Source: an uncultured Desulfobacter sp. | GTDB taxonomy: Bacteria; Desulfobacterota; Desulfobacteria; Desulfobacterales; Desulfobacteraceae | Length of the DNA: 64,000 nucleotides | Reading direction: 5' to 3' | Assembly (NCBI RefSeq): GCF_963677125.1 | Contig: NZ_OY781882.1 | Coordinates: forward strand, 3,046,501 to 3,110,500 | Shown: positions 34,423 through 44,308 of the stretch, one piece after another | How the letters are laid out: each line of letters opens with the position of its first letter | How positions within the stretch are numbered: the first letter of the stretch is position 1 | Position numbers and translations under genes: made by a program | The notes under the pieces: generated by a model | Told to the model about the DNA's origin: nothing | The model's database searches: none | What the model saw: only the letters and a program-made list of their open reading frames with translations

Positions 34423-36195
34423 CTAAATCCTATGTTCCTGTAACCAGAACTCTAAAAGCGCCACCTGCCAGAGCTTTGATCCCCGCAGTGGAGTGATGTG
34501 CTCATCAGGGGCTGCCAGCAAACTGTCGATGTAAGTCTCCTGGATGACGTCTCGATTTTTGCAGGCCGGGCTTGTAACAATCTCTTTTATAAAATCATAA
34601 TATTTGCCCCGGATGTATTTCAGGGCCGGTACCGGGAAATACCCCTTGGGGCGGTCTATGACTTTTGACGGGATGATATCCCTGGCTGCCTCTTTAAGAA
34701 TATGTTTGCCCCCTTGGCTGATTTTCATCTCCGGCGGAATTTTCGCCGCCAGTTCCACCAATTCATGGTCCAGAAAGGGTACCCTGGCTTCCAAACTTGC
34801 GGCCATGGTCATGTTATCCACCCGCTTGACCGGGTCATCCACCAGCATGATGGTGGCATCCATGCGAAGTGCCTTATCCACAGCCGCCTGAGCTCCGGGC
34901 AGGGCAAACTGCTGTTCAATAAACCCACGGCTGAAATCTTTATCTCGAAACCTTTCATGGACAATATCGTGAAACTCCTGGTGGGAGCGGTCGCAGAATA
35001 CATTTGCGTAATCAACGGCCGGATTCCGGCTCTCCATCATGGGCGGATACCAATGATAGCCCCCAAAAATCTCGTCCGCCCCCTGGCCGCTTTGCACCAC
35101 TTTGACGTATTTGGCCACTTCCCGGCTTAAAAGGTAAAAACCGATACAGTCATGGGAGACCATGGGTTCGCTCATCGCCCGGACGCAGTCGGGCAGATTC
35201 GGCAGAACCGTTTGGGCATCCGCCTGAATTTTATGGTGATCGGTGGAGAAATGCCGGGCAATAATATCAGAATATTCAAACTCATCGCCCCTTTCTTCAC
35301 CCACAGTTTCAAACCCTATGGAAAAGGTTTTAATATCCTGTTGCCCAGCATGGGCCAGCAAGCCGACAATCAGGCTTGAATCAAGACCACCGGACAGCAG
35401 CACCCCGACCGGTACATCCGATACCAGTCGGCGTTTGACAGCTTTCATTAAGGTGTCGGATAACAGGCGCTTCCAGTCTTCAAACCCATAGTGATCTTCT
35501 TCACTGTCCCGTGTGAAATCAAGTGACCAATAGGATCTCTGCACAGCTTTGCCGTCGCTTTTCACCGTCATCGTAGATCCGGGGCCAAGTTTTTTCACGC
35601 CTTGAATCACGGTGTCAGGGGCCGGCACCACAGCATGGAAATGCATGTAATAGTGCAAGGCCCTGGGTGAAATCTCCTTTTTGATGCCGTCAGCTTCAAG
35701 CAGGGCCGGCAGGGAAGATGCAAAGACAAGACACCGGTCGTTTTTATGGTAATACAACGGTTTTATGCCCAATCGGTCCCTGGCCATAAATACTGTGTCT
35801 TTGCGACAGTCATAGACGACAAATGCAAACATGCCGTTAAATTTTTCCACACAGGCTTCACCCCAAAAGTGATACGCTTTAAGGATGGTTTCCGTATCCC
35901 CTTTGGATGAGAATGTGTACCCTTCCTGTATCAGGCGTTTACGAAGCGTTTTGTAATTGTAAATGGCGCCGTTGAACACCAGAACCAGACCTAAATCATC
36001 ATCCACAAAAGGCTGATTGGAAGCATCGGAAAGGTCAATGATCTTCAAACGCCTATGCCCAAAACCAATGGGCCCTTTTGTGTATAAGGCCCCATGCTCC
36101 GGCCCCCGCCGGGTCATTTTTTCATTTATTCTTGCGATTGTTTCCTTGTTTGCGGCCGCACCGTCAAACGCAATTTCACCACAAATACCACACAT
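34423..36195 (-). CDS. asnO: N-acetylglutaminylglutamine amidotransferase
   Basis: Asparagine-synthase-like enzyme of 590 residues. The N-terminal glutaminase domain starts MCGICGE with the catalytic Cys2, which fixes the start. The C-terminal domain has the PP-loop SGGLDSSL and an SYSIGFE-like segment. In the NAGGN pathway it amidates the dipeptide to give N-acetylglutaminylglutamine amide, a compatible solute. It is the first gene of the three-gene operon. The upstream region holds a copy of the dispersed repeat but no obvious promoter. Confidence 0.9.
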   Translation of the reverse strand: MCGICGEIAFDGAAANKETIARINEKMTRRGPEHGALYTKGPIGFGHRRLKIIDLSDASNQPFVDDDLGLVLVFNGAIYNYKTLRKRLIQEGYTFSSKGDTETILKAYHFWGEACVEKFNGMFAFVVYDCRKDTVFMARDRLGIKPLYYHKNDRCLVFASSLPALLEADGIKKEISPRALHYYMHFHAVVPAPDTVIQGVKKLGPGSTMTVKSDGKAVQRSYWSLDFTRDSEEDHYGFEDWKRLLSDTLMKAVKRRLVSDVPVGVLLSGGLDSSLIVGLLAHAGQQDIKTFSIGFETVGEERGDEFEYSDIIARHFSTDHHKIQADAQTVLPNLPDCVRAMSEPMVSHDCIGFYLLSREVAKYVKVVQSGQGADEIFGGYHWYPPMMESRNPAVDYANVFCDRSHQEFHDIVHERFRDKDFSRGFIEQQFALPGAQAAVDKALRMDATIMLVDDPVKRVDNMTMAASLEARVPFLDHELVELAAKIPPEMKISQGGKHILKEAARDIIPSKVIDRPKGYFPVPALKYIRGKYYDFIKEIVTSPACKNRDVIQETYIDSLLAAPDEHITPLRGSKLWQVALLEFWLQEHRI

Positions 36196-36637
36196 AAATA
36201 ATCATCCGTTCATGATAGATTTAAAATTTAAAAATAGAGATGGGCTGACCGGGCCTATCGACACCCAGGCGTATCCCATAAAAAAATGTGAAAGTAATTT
36301 AAAAACCCATTGGAACTTTCATCTAAAATGTCATTGGAATTATGTTGATTTCTCCTGTCCCGTATCGCCGGGAAAAAGGCAGGGCACCTTTAGGAAAAAC
36401 CAAGTTTTAAAAAGAACACGGACATGTTTTATATCGTACTCAAATCATAATGTCAACTCGATATTTTTTTATCTATTTGAAAATATAGATAAATAAAAAT
36501 TCAACACTTTTTATCCGGCAATATTATACTTCGTATTCTATATATAAATATAATGAGTCACTAAAATGACAGAACTTAAAAATTGTGATAAATGACAGGA
36601 TACTTTCAAAAACGATTGAACGGTGGAGCGTAGAAAA
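36196..36637. other. Divergent intergenic region upstream of the NAGGN operon
   Basis: About 440 bp without a supported gene. It contains copy E of the dispersed repeat (36236-36278, extended to about 36325) and an AT-rich hairpin (stem TTATCTAT at 36469-36476 / ATAGATAA at 36485-36492). Osmotic regulation of the operon must act from here, but no known operator was recognised. Confidence 0.5.
36236..36278 (+). repeat. Dispersed ATAACGGCCA repeat, copy E (5' end lost)
   Basis: Starts at GATGGGCTGACC, with GGCCTATCGACACCCAGGC and then a tail ATGTGAAAGT, ATTGGAACTTTC that matches copies C and D to about 36325. The first arm is lost. Confidence 0.6.
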
Positions 36638-36976
36638 ATGCAACTCTATTTTATCACGAAATACTTTAAGGCCCGCAGGCTGGCCTTTGACGAAGAACAG
36701 AATATACTTTGGCTGGACCCGAACTTTAAAGAACGGTTTCTTACGGGACACCAGGTGGGATTCAATCTGAATCTTTTAAGATCCATCAAAGAGTACCCGG
36801 CCCTTTCTTCAAAGGTGGCCGTTGATATCCCCCTTGCCTATTTCACCTTGCATTTAAAAGACTTGAAAGTCGCCATCGGCGTTGATGAAGCGGGGTTAGC
36901 TTTTGTGAATACATTAAACATTCCCGATCCCCCAAGCATTGCAGGCAATCCAATCGTTCAAAAACCACTAACGTAA
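36638..36976 (+). CDS. Small protein of unknown function
   Basis: A 112-residue protein with no recognised family. It is mixed in character with no signal peptide and no membrane segment. Positions about 22-27 read NILWLD and the middle part KVAVDIPLAYFTLHLKDLKV looks like strand-helix. ATG at 36638 is chosen because GGTGGAG lies 8 bp upstream; a GTG 15 bp earlier is possible. It is divergent from the NAGGN operon and converges on the Pif1 gene. Its role is unknown. Confidence 0.6.
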   Translation: MQLYFITKYFKARRLAFDEEQNILWLDPNFKERFLTGHQVGFNLNLLRSIKEYPALSSKVAVDIPLAYFTLHLKDLKVAIGVDEAGLAFVNTLNIPDPPSIAGNPIVQKPLT

Positions 36977-36992
36977 ATACAGAACCTTGCTG

Positions 36993-39587
36993 TTAGTCGT
37001 TCATAGATTCAAGATGTTCCAAATGAGCCACGACCGCCCTGATTTCACCGTAGGAATAATCGTCACCCAATTCCTCTTTCATCTGGCTCAAATTTTTGTC
37101 TGAATCCACGACGGCGGCAATGGCCGCTTGTTTTTCTTTATCTTCCACTAACTGGTCCACAGCCAGTTCGCCCTTGGCAACAAAAGAACATAAGTGTCCT
37201 TGGATAGTGGTGGCGGCCAGCCCGCGTTCTTCGGCAATCTTGTCCACGGACAAACCGTCTTTAAACATCATCAGGCTGATGTCCCGGGTGTTGGCTTGGG
37301 GAAGGGCTTTATCCGTATTTTTGACTTTGTTGCTGCCGGTTCCCTGCTCTTTCTTTGGGTTCTGTTCTGCGGGACGCGGCTCGGGGGATTCATCGCCCGG
37401 GATTTTCTTTTCATTGCAATAGGTATCCACCATGGCCAGCAGCTCCTCGCCATAGCTTTCTACGGTGGCCGGTCCTACGCCTTTCAGGGCCTTGAGACTT
37501 TTTGGGGACCGGGGCAGGCAGACGGCGATCTGGACCAGAACTTTCTGGTGAGCCACCTGGAACGCTTTGACATTCTGGGCAGCTGCGGTGCGGGTTCGCC
37601 ATTCCTTCAAGGCTTGGAACATGTCGGGATGGGCAATGTCAAGTTCAGTGTAATCCGTGGTGGATGACGCAGCACTCTTTTTTGACAGGGTTCCCGGCGC
37701 ATCCGCCATGGCTTGGGATGATACGGCCTTAAGATAAGCAGTTGTGGAAAAGCCGCCGGCACAGGATAAAATCCCGGCCCGTTTAACACGGACTTCGCGT
37801 TTTAAATTATCCAGGGCATTTGTCACCTGCTTGGCCAGAGCTGCATTGTCAGTATCCACAGCACCTTTTTCCAGCAGACGGCCAAACACCTGATCCAGGG
37901 TATTGCCGAACCAGGCACTGGCCTTTTGCACCCGCTCCTGTATAACAGCACTTTTCTCCGGTAACGGCTCATTTGCCATCAACTGTTTCAATTGAATCTG
38001 AAATTTATCGCTCACCTGGAACACCTGGTCCCGGGCACCGGCTTCCAATTGGTCAGGCTCGCCAAGACCGGGGATACGCAGTACATTGCGGTTGTCCCTT
38101 GCCAGGCGCAAAAAATAAAAAAACAACCGCCTGAAAGATGAACAGTCAAAACATTTAAGCACCAGAGCCTGCTGACAGGCGGCCCGGGCGGATCTGAAAA
38201 TCCCGGCAAGGTCCTGGCCCGGCGGCGCCGTCCGGTTCATGAACTCCACTACCACCGGGTCGGTCCCCAAAGCGTTGGGCGGCACAGGCGCAGTCAGCAC
38301 CAGCCCTTCAAGACCGGTACAGCGGCTTAAGGCCACATAGACCTGACCGTGGGCAAAGGCGTTTTGGGCATCCACAATGGCCCGGTCAAAGGTTAAGCCC
38401 TGGCTTTTGTGAATGGTGACCGCCCAGGCAAGTTTTAACGGAAACTGCTTGAATGTCCCCACCACCTCCTGCTGGATGGTTTTATCTTCCTCGTTTACCT
38501 TGTACGTGACATTTTCCCAGTCCACCGGCTTGACTTCCACAACCGGCCCGTCCTTGGAATCAGACGCACTCTCCCCGGCCGATCTTCCGGCACTGCCCCG
38601 GCAGGCCACGGTTATAATATCGGTCCCCACATGGGTAACCTCACCGATGGTACCGTTGAAATAATTTTTATCCGGGGAGGCGTCATTGCGCAGAAACATC
38701 ACCTGGGCACCGGGTTTAAGGGTGAGCTGTTCGCCTGTGGGAAAGGCATGGGATGGAAAATCTCCGGTCACTTTTGCAGCCAGAGTGTGTGCCTTCTCCC
38801 CAAGCCGGGAAAGTTTCAGGCTATTAATAGATTCGGCCTTACGATTGTGCGTGGTCAGGGTAATATACCCTTGATCCGGGAGATCAGGTTTCACCTGCCG
38901 GTTAAGGATTTCAGTACAGTGGCTGTCCATGCGGTTTTCGCGTACGGCATTAAGCAGGCGGATGAAATCAGGGTCGCTTTGACGGTAAACGGTCTCAAGC
39001 TCTATGGTCACCAACTCGGAACGGCTTAACGCCTGACTGGAAAAAAAATAGGGGGATCCATAATAGTTGGACAAAAGTTCCCACTCATCAGGTTTGGTCA
39101 CCGGTGGCAGCTGGAACAGGTCGCCAATGAGCAGCAGTTGAACCCCGCCAAAAGGCCGTTCATCCCGGCGCAGCCGCCGCAATACCGCATCCAGGGCGTC
39201 CAGCAGATCCGCCCGGACCATGGAAATTTCATCAATTACCAGCAAATCAAGGCCGTTGATAATCTGTTTTTTTACCTTAGAGAATCTGAAAAACCGGCGA
39301 TTGTCCTGGGGCCGGTCACTTTGGCCGGGCAAAAAAGGCCCCAACGGTATTTGAAAAAAAGAGTGCAGGGTCACGCCACCGGCATTTACGGCGGCAACAC
39401 CCGTGGGTGCGGCAACCATAAACTGCTTGGGGCAAAAATCCTGTAAAGATTTCAGGAATGTGGTCTTACCGGTGCCGGCCCTTCCGGTCAGATAGATATG
39501 ACACAGGGTTTCTGAGATAAAGGCCCGGGCCGCCTGAATTTTTTTGTTGCCTTCAAAGGAAGGTAATGTGGATTGCGCAGTGTCCAT
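36993..39587 (-). CDS. Pif1-like helicase with HRDC and C-terminal helix-turn-helix
   Basis: DNA helicase of 864 residues. The N-terminal ATPase has Walker A GRAGTGKTTF (about 36-45), LLVIDEISMV and the C-terminal helicase motif HKSQGLTFDRAIVDAQNAF, as in Pif1/RecD-like proteins. An HRDC domain follows (about 655-722, with LKALKGVGPATVESYGEELL) and then a helix-turn-helix of the type seen in RecQ/RQC-associated proteins (about 775-860). The two C-terminal modules should aid DNA binding. It is the only gene of its kind in the window and has no obvious partner. Confidence 0.88.
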   Translation of the reverse strand: MDTAQSTLPSFEGNKKIQAARAFISETLCHIYLTGRAGTGKTTFLKSLQDFCPKQFMVAAPTGVAAVNAGGVTLHSFFQIPLGPFLPGQSDRPQDNRRFFRFSKVKKQIINGLDLLVIDEISMVRADLLDALDAVLRRLRRDERPFGGVQLLLIGDLFQLPPVTKPDEWELLSNYYGSPYFFSSQALSRSELVTIELETVYRQSDPDFIRLLNAVRENRMDSHCTEILNRQVKPDLPDQGYITLTTHNRKAESINSLKLSRLGEKAHTLAAKVTGDFPSHAFPTGEQLTLKPGAQVMFLRNDASPDKNYFNGTIGEVTHVGTDIITVACRGSAGRSAGESASDSKDGPVVEVKPVDWENVTYKVNEEDKTIQQEVVGTFKQFPLKLAWAVTIHKSQGLTFDRAIVDAQNAFAHGQVYVALSRCTGLEGLVLTAPVPPNALGTDPVVVEFMNRTAPPGQDLAGIFRSARAACQQALVLKCFDCSSFRRLFFYFLRLARDNRNVLRIPGLGEPDQLEAGARDQVFQVSDKFQIQLKQLMANEPLPEKSAVIQERVQKASAWFGNTLDQVFGRLLEKGAVDTDNAALAKQVTNALDNLKREVRVKRAGILSCAGGFSTTAYLKAVSSQAMADAPGTLSKKSAASSTTDYTELDIAHPDMFQALKEWRTRTAAAQNVKAFQVAHQKVLVQIAVCLPRSPKSLKALKGVGPATVESYGEELLAMVDTYCNEKKIPGDESPEPRPAEQNPKKEQGTGSNKVKNTDKALPQANTRDISLMMFKDGLSVDKIAEERGLAATTIQGHLCSFVAKGELAVDQLVEDKEKQAAIAAVVDSDKNLSQMKEELGDDYSYGEIRAVVAHLEHLESMND

Positions 39588-39639
39588 AGACCTGTCTTAT
39601 AACAAAAAAAATAACACCATGTCCACTGCACCTAAATGA

Positions 39640-39709
39640 ACCACGGAAGACACGGAAGGACACGGAAATATTAGCTCTAACTTTCTGTGCTTTCCGTGTT
39701 TTCCGTGGT
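39640..39709. repeat. ACCACGGAA hairpin repeat
   Basis: Imperfect palindrome with arms built from ACCACGGAAGACACGGAAGG-type units, ending CCGTGGT at 39709. It resembles the ACCACGAAG hairpin at 17567-17636 with G inserted. It sits between the Pif1 gene start and the end of the RND outer-membrane gene. Confidence 0.7.
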
Positions 39710-39715
39710 TATAAA

Positions 39716-41158
39716 TCATTGTGCAGGCAAAGGCCCGTTTTCCACAGCATCAGTCCTTCGAGACAGCCACCCCCCGCCCAGGGCTTTATAAAGATTAACA
39801 TAAGCATTGAAATAGAGCTGCCGGTTCTGGGAATACTCAAGCTGGGCGGAAAACAGGGTGCGCTGGGAATCCAGTACTTCAAGATAGGAACTGACGCCCT
39901 TGTCATACCGCTCAAACGAAAGTTTATACGCATTTTCAGCCGCAGCCACCTTGCGCTGGGATGCGTCACTTTCTCTTCTGTAGGTATCCACTTCCACCAA
40001 GGCATCCTCCACTTCCTTAAAGGCGGTGAGCACTACTTCCTGGTAGTTGAACAGTGCCTGACGGGTCTGCTCTTTGGCCACCTCTACTCTGAACTTACTT
40101 TTATTAAAATCAAATAAGGGCCCCAAAAGGCTGCCGCTCAGGTTCCATATCCCGCCGTGATTGGTGATATCGGACACCTCGGACGAGGCAAGCCCCAGGA
40201 CACCGGTCAGACTGATGGCCGGAAACCGCTGAGCCACAGCCACGCCGATTTTTTCGTTAGCTGCATGCACAAGGGCCAGGGCGCTTTTGATCTCAGGTCG
40301 ACGCGCCAAAAGGGAGGCAGGCATACCCACAGGAATCATAGGGGGCAAAGGCTCCTTATCTAAAGCAACCACCGTTCGCACCGCCCCGGGCAGAGACCCC
40401 ATGAGCAGTTTCAATCGATGCTCGGTTTTGGCAATCAGGCGTTCATAGGAGGGGATGGCACCTGCGGCCACTTCCAGCTGAATCTGGGCCTGGTTCACAT
40501 CAATTTTCGGAATAATTCCCTTGTCAAATCGTTTGGTAATTATGTCCAGGCCATCCTGGCGTGAGGCAAGGGTTTCTTTGGACATCTCCAGACGCTGACG
40601 ATAGTCCAGGAGCTGATAATAGGCAGAGACCACATCGGCAATAAGCGAGGTGCGTACCGCCCAGGCCCCATAGGCTGACGCCAGAATCTGTGCCTGGGCC
40701 GCAGTTGTGGCCCGTTTGAATTTCCCCCAGAAATCCAATTCCCAGGACAATGTGGGTGATATATACAAATTCTTATTGGTAAACGTAGATCGGGTTCCCG
40801 AATAGTTGCCCACAAAGCCTCCGCCCCCAAGATTGAGAGCCGGAAACCTGTCGGCCCGGGTCATCCCGAAAGAAAACCGAGCCTCTTCAATCCGGCTTAA
40901 TGCCGTTTTCAGATCCTGGTTGTTTTCAAGTGCTGTGGTCACAAGCTCATAGAGCACGGGATCTTTGAACAGCTCCCACCATTTTAAATCCTGATCCTGG
41001 CCGGCATCGTCCGGTGCAAACCGATAGGCTGCCGGTACATCCACCACCGGGGCTTCAAAATCAGGTCCTAGGGTGAGACAACCGGACAGTCCGAATCCAG
41101 ACAAAAGGACCAGTAGGACAAACAATACGCGAATTGAAGATAATCTATTCATAACCAT
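39716..41158 (-). CDS. RND efflux outer-membrane factor (TolC/OprM-type lipoprotein)
   Basis: Outer-membrane channel of 480 residues. The signal peptide ends in a lipobox LSGC (cysteine about 27), so it is lipidated. Long paired alpha-helical stretches carry the OEP repeats typical of NodT/OprM proteins, for example NNQDLKTALSRIEEARF and AYKLSFERYDKGVSSYLEVL. It completes a tripartite efflux pump with the adaptor and permease encoded upstream. It begins 9 bp after the permease stop. Confidence 0.92.
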   Translation of the reverse strand: MVMNRLSSIRVLFVLLVLLSGFGLSGCLTLGPDFEAPVVDVPAAYRFAPDDAGQDQDLKWWELFKDPVLYELVTTALENNQDLKTALSRIEEARFSFGMTRADRFPALNLGGGGFVGNYSGTRSTFTNKNLYISPTLSWELDFWGKFKRATTAAQAQILASAYGAWAVRTSLIADVVSAYYQLLDYRQRLEMSKETLASRQDGLDIITKRFDKGIIPKIDVNQAQIQLEVAAGAIPSYERLIAKTEHRLKLLMGSLPGAVRTVVALDKEPLPPMIPVGMPASLLARRPEIKSALALVHAANEKIGVAVAQRFPAISLTGVLGLASSEVSDITNHGGIWNLSGSLLGPLFDFNKSKFRVEVAKEQTRQALFNYQEVVLTAFKEVEDALVEVDTYRRESDASQRKVAAAENAYKLSFERYDKGVSSYLEVLDSQRTLFSAQLEYSQNRQLYFNAYVNLYKALGGGWLSRRTDAVENGPLPAQ

Positions 41159-41167
41159 AATTTTTTC

Positions 41168-44100
41168 TTACGCCTTCTTATTGGCCAAATCCCGTTTTTT
41201 CTCATACCGGCACAATTTGCCGATCACCACGAAAAGCATGGGATATAAAAAGATCCCGAGCAGCGTGGCCAGACACATGCCGCCTAAAAGCGCCACGCCC
41301 ATGACTTTACGCGACAAAGCACCGGCTCCCGTGGCCACCACCAGGGGTAAAATCCCAAGAATAAAAGAAAATGCCGTCATTAGAATGGGGCGGAACCGTA
41401 TTTTTGCAGACTCAATGGCCGCATCAAACAGGCTCATTCCCTCGTTGAATTTGATATTGGCAAACTCCACAATCAAAATGGCATTTTTGGCAGCCATACC
41501 AATAAGCATAACAAGAGAAATCTGGGCAAATACGTTGTTTTCATAGGTCAGATCAAAAAACCGTGCCAAATACACAAGACCTAATGCCCCGAACAAAGCA
41601 AAGGGTGTTCCCAATAGAATGCTGAAGGGCAGAGACCAACTTTCATATTGGGCGGCCAGGATCAGGAATACAAAAATAAGTGAAAAGATAAAGACCATGG
41701 ACCCGGTACCGGACGCTGCCTTTTCCTGGTAGGACATATCACTCCAGGCATAGGTCATGTCATCAGGCAGCACTTGGGCAGCCACCTCTTCCAGGGCTGT
41801 CATAGCCTGGACCGATGTATATCCCTGGGCAGGGGTCCCGGATATTTCTGCGGCCCGCATCAGGTTGAACCGGTTGGTGTAATCAGGACCGTATACCTCT
41901 TTTACTTTAATAAATGCAGACAACGGCACGGTTTTGCCGGCCTTGTTTTTCACGAAAAACTGGCCCAGTTTTTTGGCGTTGCGCCGATAGTCGGGTTCTG
42001 CCTGGATATAGGCCCGGTATAAACGCCCAAAGCGGTTGAAGTCGTTGACATAGGAACCGCCTAAAAACGTGCCGATGGCCGTGTAAATGTCATTAAGACC
42101 GACACCGGCCTTCAATGCTTTGTCCCGATTCACTTCAATAAGCTTCTGGGGCACGTTGGGACTGAATGTGGTGCGAATCGACCCGATCTCCGGGCGTTTT
42201 TTGGCCGCCGCGATGAACTGCGTGGCCTGGTGCCCCAGATAGGCCGGGGTATTACCCACACGGTCCTGGAGCATGAAGGTAAAGCCTGAGCCCGTACCAA
42301 GACCTGGGATGGCCGGTGGTGAAAAGGCAAAGACCTGGGCCTGGTTTACCCCAAAATAAAACTCTTTATTGACCTCATTGACCAGATCGTCGGCTGTCTT
42401 TTCGCGCTCATCCCAGTCTTTAAGGGAAACAAACAAGAAGCCGTAATTGGGTCCCATGGAAGAGGAGAGCATGGAAAATCCGGTGGCATTGGTCACATAC
42501 GCCACTTCCGGGTGTTTGGCGAGAATCTTTTCCACCTGCTTGGCCACGGCATCCGAACGCTGCAGTGACGCGGCATCGGGCAGCTGCATATTCACCATGA
42601 AATATCCCATGTCTTCTGTGGGGATAAACCCGCCGGGCAAAAGTTTGCCCACAACACCTGTTCCGCAGCACACGGCAACAATGAAAAGAATACCCAGAAT
42701 CGTCTTTCGCGCCACCATTTTGGAAATACTGGTATAGACGTTGGTGGATGCATCAAAGGCTTTATTAAATGCAGAAAAAAACACCCCCAAAGGCCCCCGG
42801 TAGGGTTTGGGTGCTTTAAGCAAAAGCCCGCAAAGCGCAGGGCTTAAAGAGAGTGCGTTAATTGAGGAGAACAATACCGATACCACAATGGTCAAGGCAA
42901 ACTGCTGGTAGAGCCGTCCGGTAATTCCCCCCATGGCCGCAACCGGCAAAAACACCGCCACAAGGACCAGGGTGGTGGCAATAACAGGTGCGGTGACCTC
43001 ACGCATGGCTTCGACGGTGGCGGGTTTGGCTTCCATACCCTTGGCAATATTGACCTGGACCGCCTCCACCACCACAATGGCATCATCCACCACAATACCA
43101 ATGGCCAGCACAAGCCCGAGTAAAGACAGGTTGTTCACCGTAAATCCCAAAAGTGGGAAAGCCACAAAGGCCCCAAGCAGAGAGACCGGAATGGCAATGG
43201 TGGGTATCAGGGTGGCCCGCCAATCCTGGATAAAAACAAACACCACAAAAACCACCAAAACCAGGGCAATCACAAGGGTTTCAATAATTTCGTTAATGCC
43301 TTTGGTGATGGGTAGCGTGGCATCCAAAGAGACATCATACTGCATGCCCTTGGGAAAGGATTTGGACAACTGGGACATCACGGACCGGATTTCCTTGGCC
43401 AGGTTTACGGCATTGGATCCCGGCGCCTGGTACAGGGCAATAATGGAACAGGGTTTGCCGTTCATACGAGAAAAGACATTATAGGACTCCACACCCAGCT
43501 CCACCCGGGCCACATCCCTAATCTTAACCTGCGCCCCGGTGTCTGTGGTGCGGATCACGATATCACCAAAGGCCTCTTTGGACGCCAGGCGGTCAGGTAG
43601 CCGTACGGTGTAGGTAAATTCGGTGCCGGCAGGCGCGGGTTCCGCCCCGAACTTGCCGCCCGGAACAATAATGTTCTGGGCCTTGATGGCACTGGTGATT
43701 TCAGACACAGTCATATCAAGCTGAGCCAGGCGATCCGGCTTGATCCAAATGCGCATGGAGTAGTCTGACCCCCCCAAAACATCCACGCGGCCGATACCTT
43801 TCAACCGGGCCAGAGAATCTTTTATATTGATCAGGGCATAGTTGTTTAAAAACGTCTGGTCATATTTGCCGGATGGGTCAGTGAGTGCCACCAGCATCAG
43901 GATGTTGGGCAACGATTTTTGCGTGGAAACCCCGAGTCGCTTTACCTCCTCGGGAAGTTTGGCTGTAGCGGCCGACACACGATTCTGCACAAATACGGTG
44001 TTCATATCCGGATCAGTACCGATGTCAAAAGAGACGTTAATGGTCATGGTGCCGTCATTGGCATTTACCGACTTCATGTAAATCATGTTGTCAACGCCGT

Positions 44101-44308
44101 TGATCTGCTGTTCAAGCGGAGTAGCCACCGAGGCTTCCACATTGATTGCATTGGCACCGGTATAGCTGGCCCGCACCTGAACGATGGGCGGGGTAATATT
44201 GGGATACTGCTCCATGGGCAGCTGCATCGCGGACAAAACACCCAGGATGATCGTCACAATCGCAATAACCATGGCGACAACAGGTCGCCGGACAAAAAAA
44301 GCGCCCAT
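41168..44308 (-). CDS. RND efflux permease (AcrB/MexB, HAE1 family)
   Basis: Inner-membrane proton-driven pump of 1046 residues with twelve helices and two large periplasmic loops. Typical AcrB motifs include MGAFFVRRPVVAMVIAIV at the N-terminus, SFDIGTDPD, GIVVDDAIVVVEAV with the paired aspartates of the proton relay, and AAKNAILIVEFA. It likely exports hydrophobic drugs, bile-like compounds or solvents. Its ATG overlaps the adaptor stop as TAATG. Confidence 0.95.
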   Translation of the reverse strand: MGAFFVRRPVVAMVIAIVTIILGVLSAMQLPMEQYPNITPPIVQVRASYTGANAINVEASVATPLEQQINGVDNMIYMKSVNANDGTMTINVSFDIGTDPDMNTVFVQNRVSAATAKLPEEVKRLGVSTQKSLPNILMLVALTDPSGKYDQTFLNNYALINIKDSLARLKGIGRVDVLGGSDYSMRIWIKPDRLAQLDMTVSEITSAIKAQNIIVPGGKFGAEPAPAGTEFTYTVRLPDRLASKEAFGDIVIRTTDTGAQVKIRDVARVELGVESYNVFSRMNGKPCSIIALYQAPGSNAVNLAKEIRSVMSQLSKSFPKGMQYDVSLDATLPITKGINEIIETLVIALVLVVFVVFVFIQDWRATLIPTIAIPVSLLGAFVAFPLLGFTVNNLSLLGLVLAIGIVVDDAIVVVEAVQVNIAKGMEAKPATVEAMREVTAPVIATTLVLVAVFLPVAAMGGITGRLYQQFALTIVVSVLFSSINALSLSPALCGLLLKAPKPYRGPLGVFFSAFNKAFDASTNVYTSISKMVARKTILGILFIVAVCCGTGVVGKLLPGGFIPTEDMGYFMVNMQLPDAASLQRSDAVAKQVEKILAKHPEVAYVTNATGFSMLSSSMGPNYGFLFVSLKDWDEREKTADDLVNEVNKEFYFGVNQAQVFAFSPPAIPGLGTGSGFTFMLQDRVGNTPAYLGHQATQFIAAAKKRPEIGSIRTTFSPNVPQKLIEVNRDKALKAGVGLNDIYTAIGTFLGGSYVNDFNRFGRLYRAYIQAEPDYRRNAKKLGQFFVKNKAGKTVPLSAFIKVKEVYGPDYTNRFNLMRAAEISGTPAQGYTSVQAMTALEEVAAQVLPDDMTYAWSDMSYQEKAASGTGSMVFIFSLIFVFLILAAQYESWSLPFSILLGTPFALFGALGLVYLARFFDLTYENNVFAQISLVMLIGMAAKNAILIVEFANIKFNEGMSLFDAAIESAKIRFRPILMTAFSFILGILPLVVATGAGALSRKVMGVALLGGMCLATLLGIFLYPMLFVVIGKLCRYEKKRDLANKKA

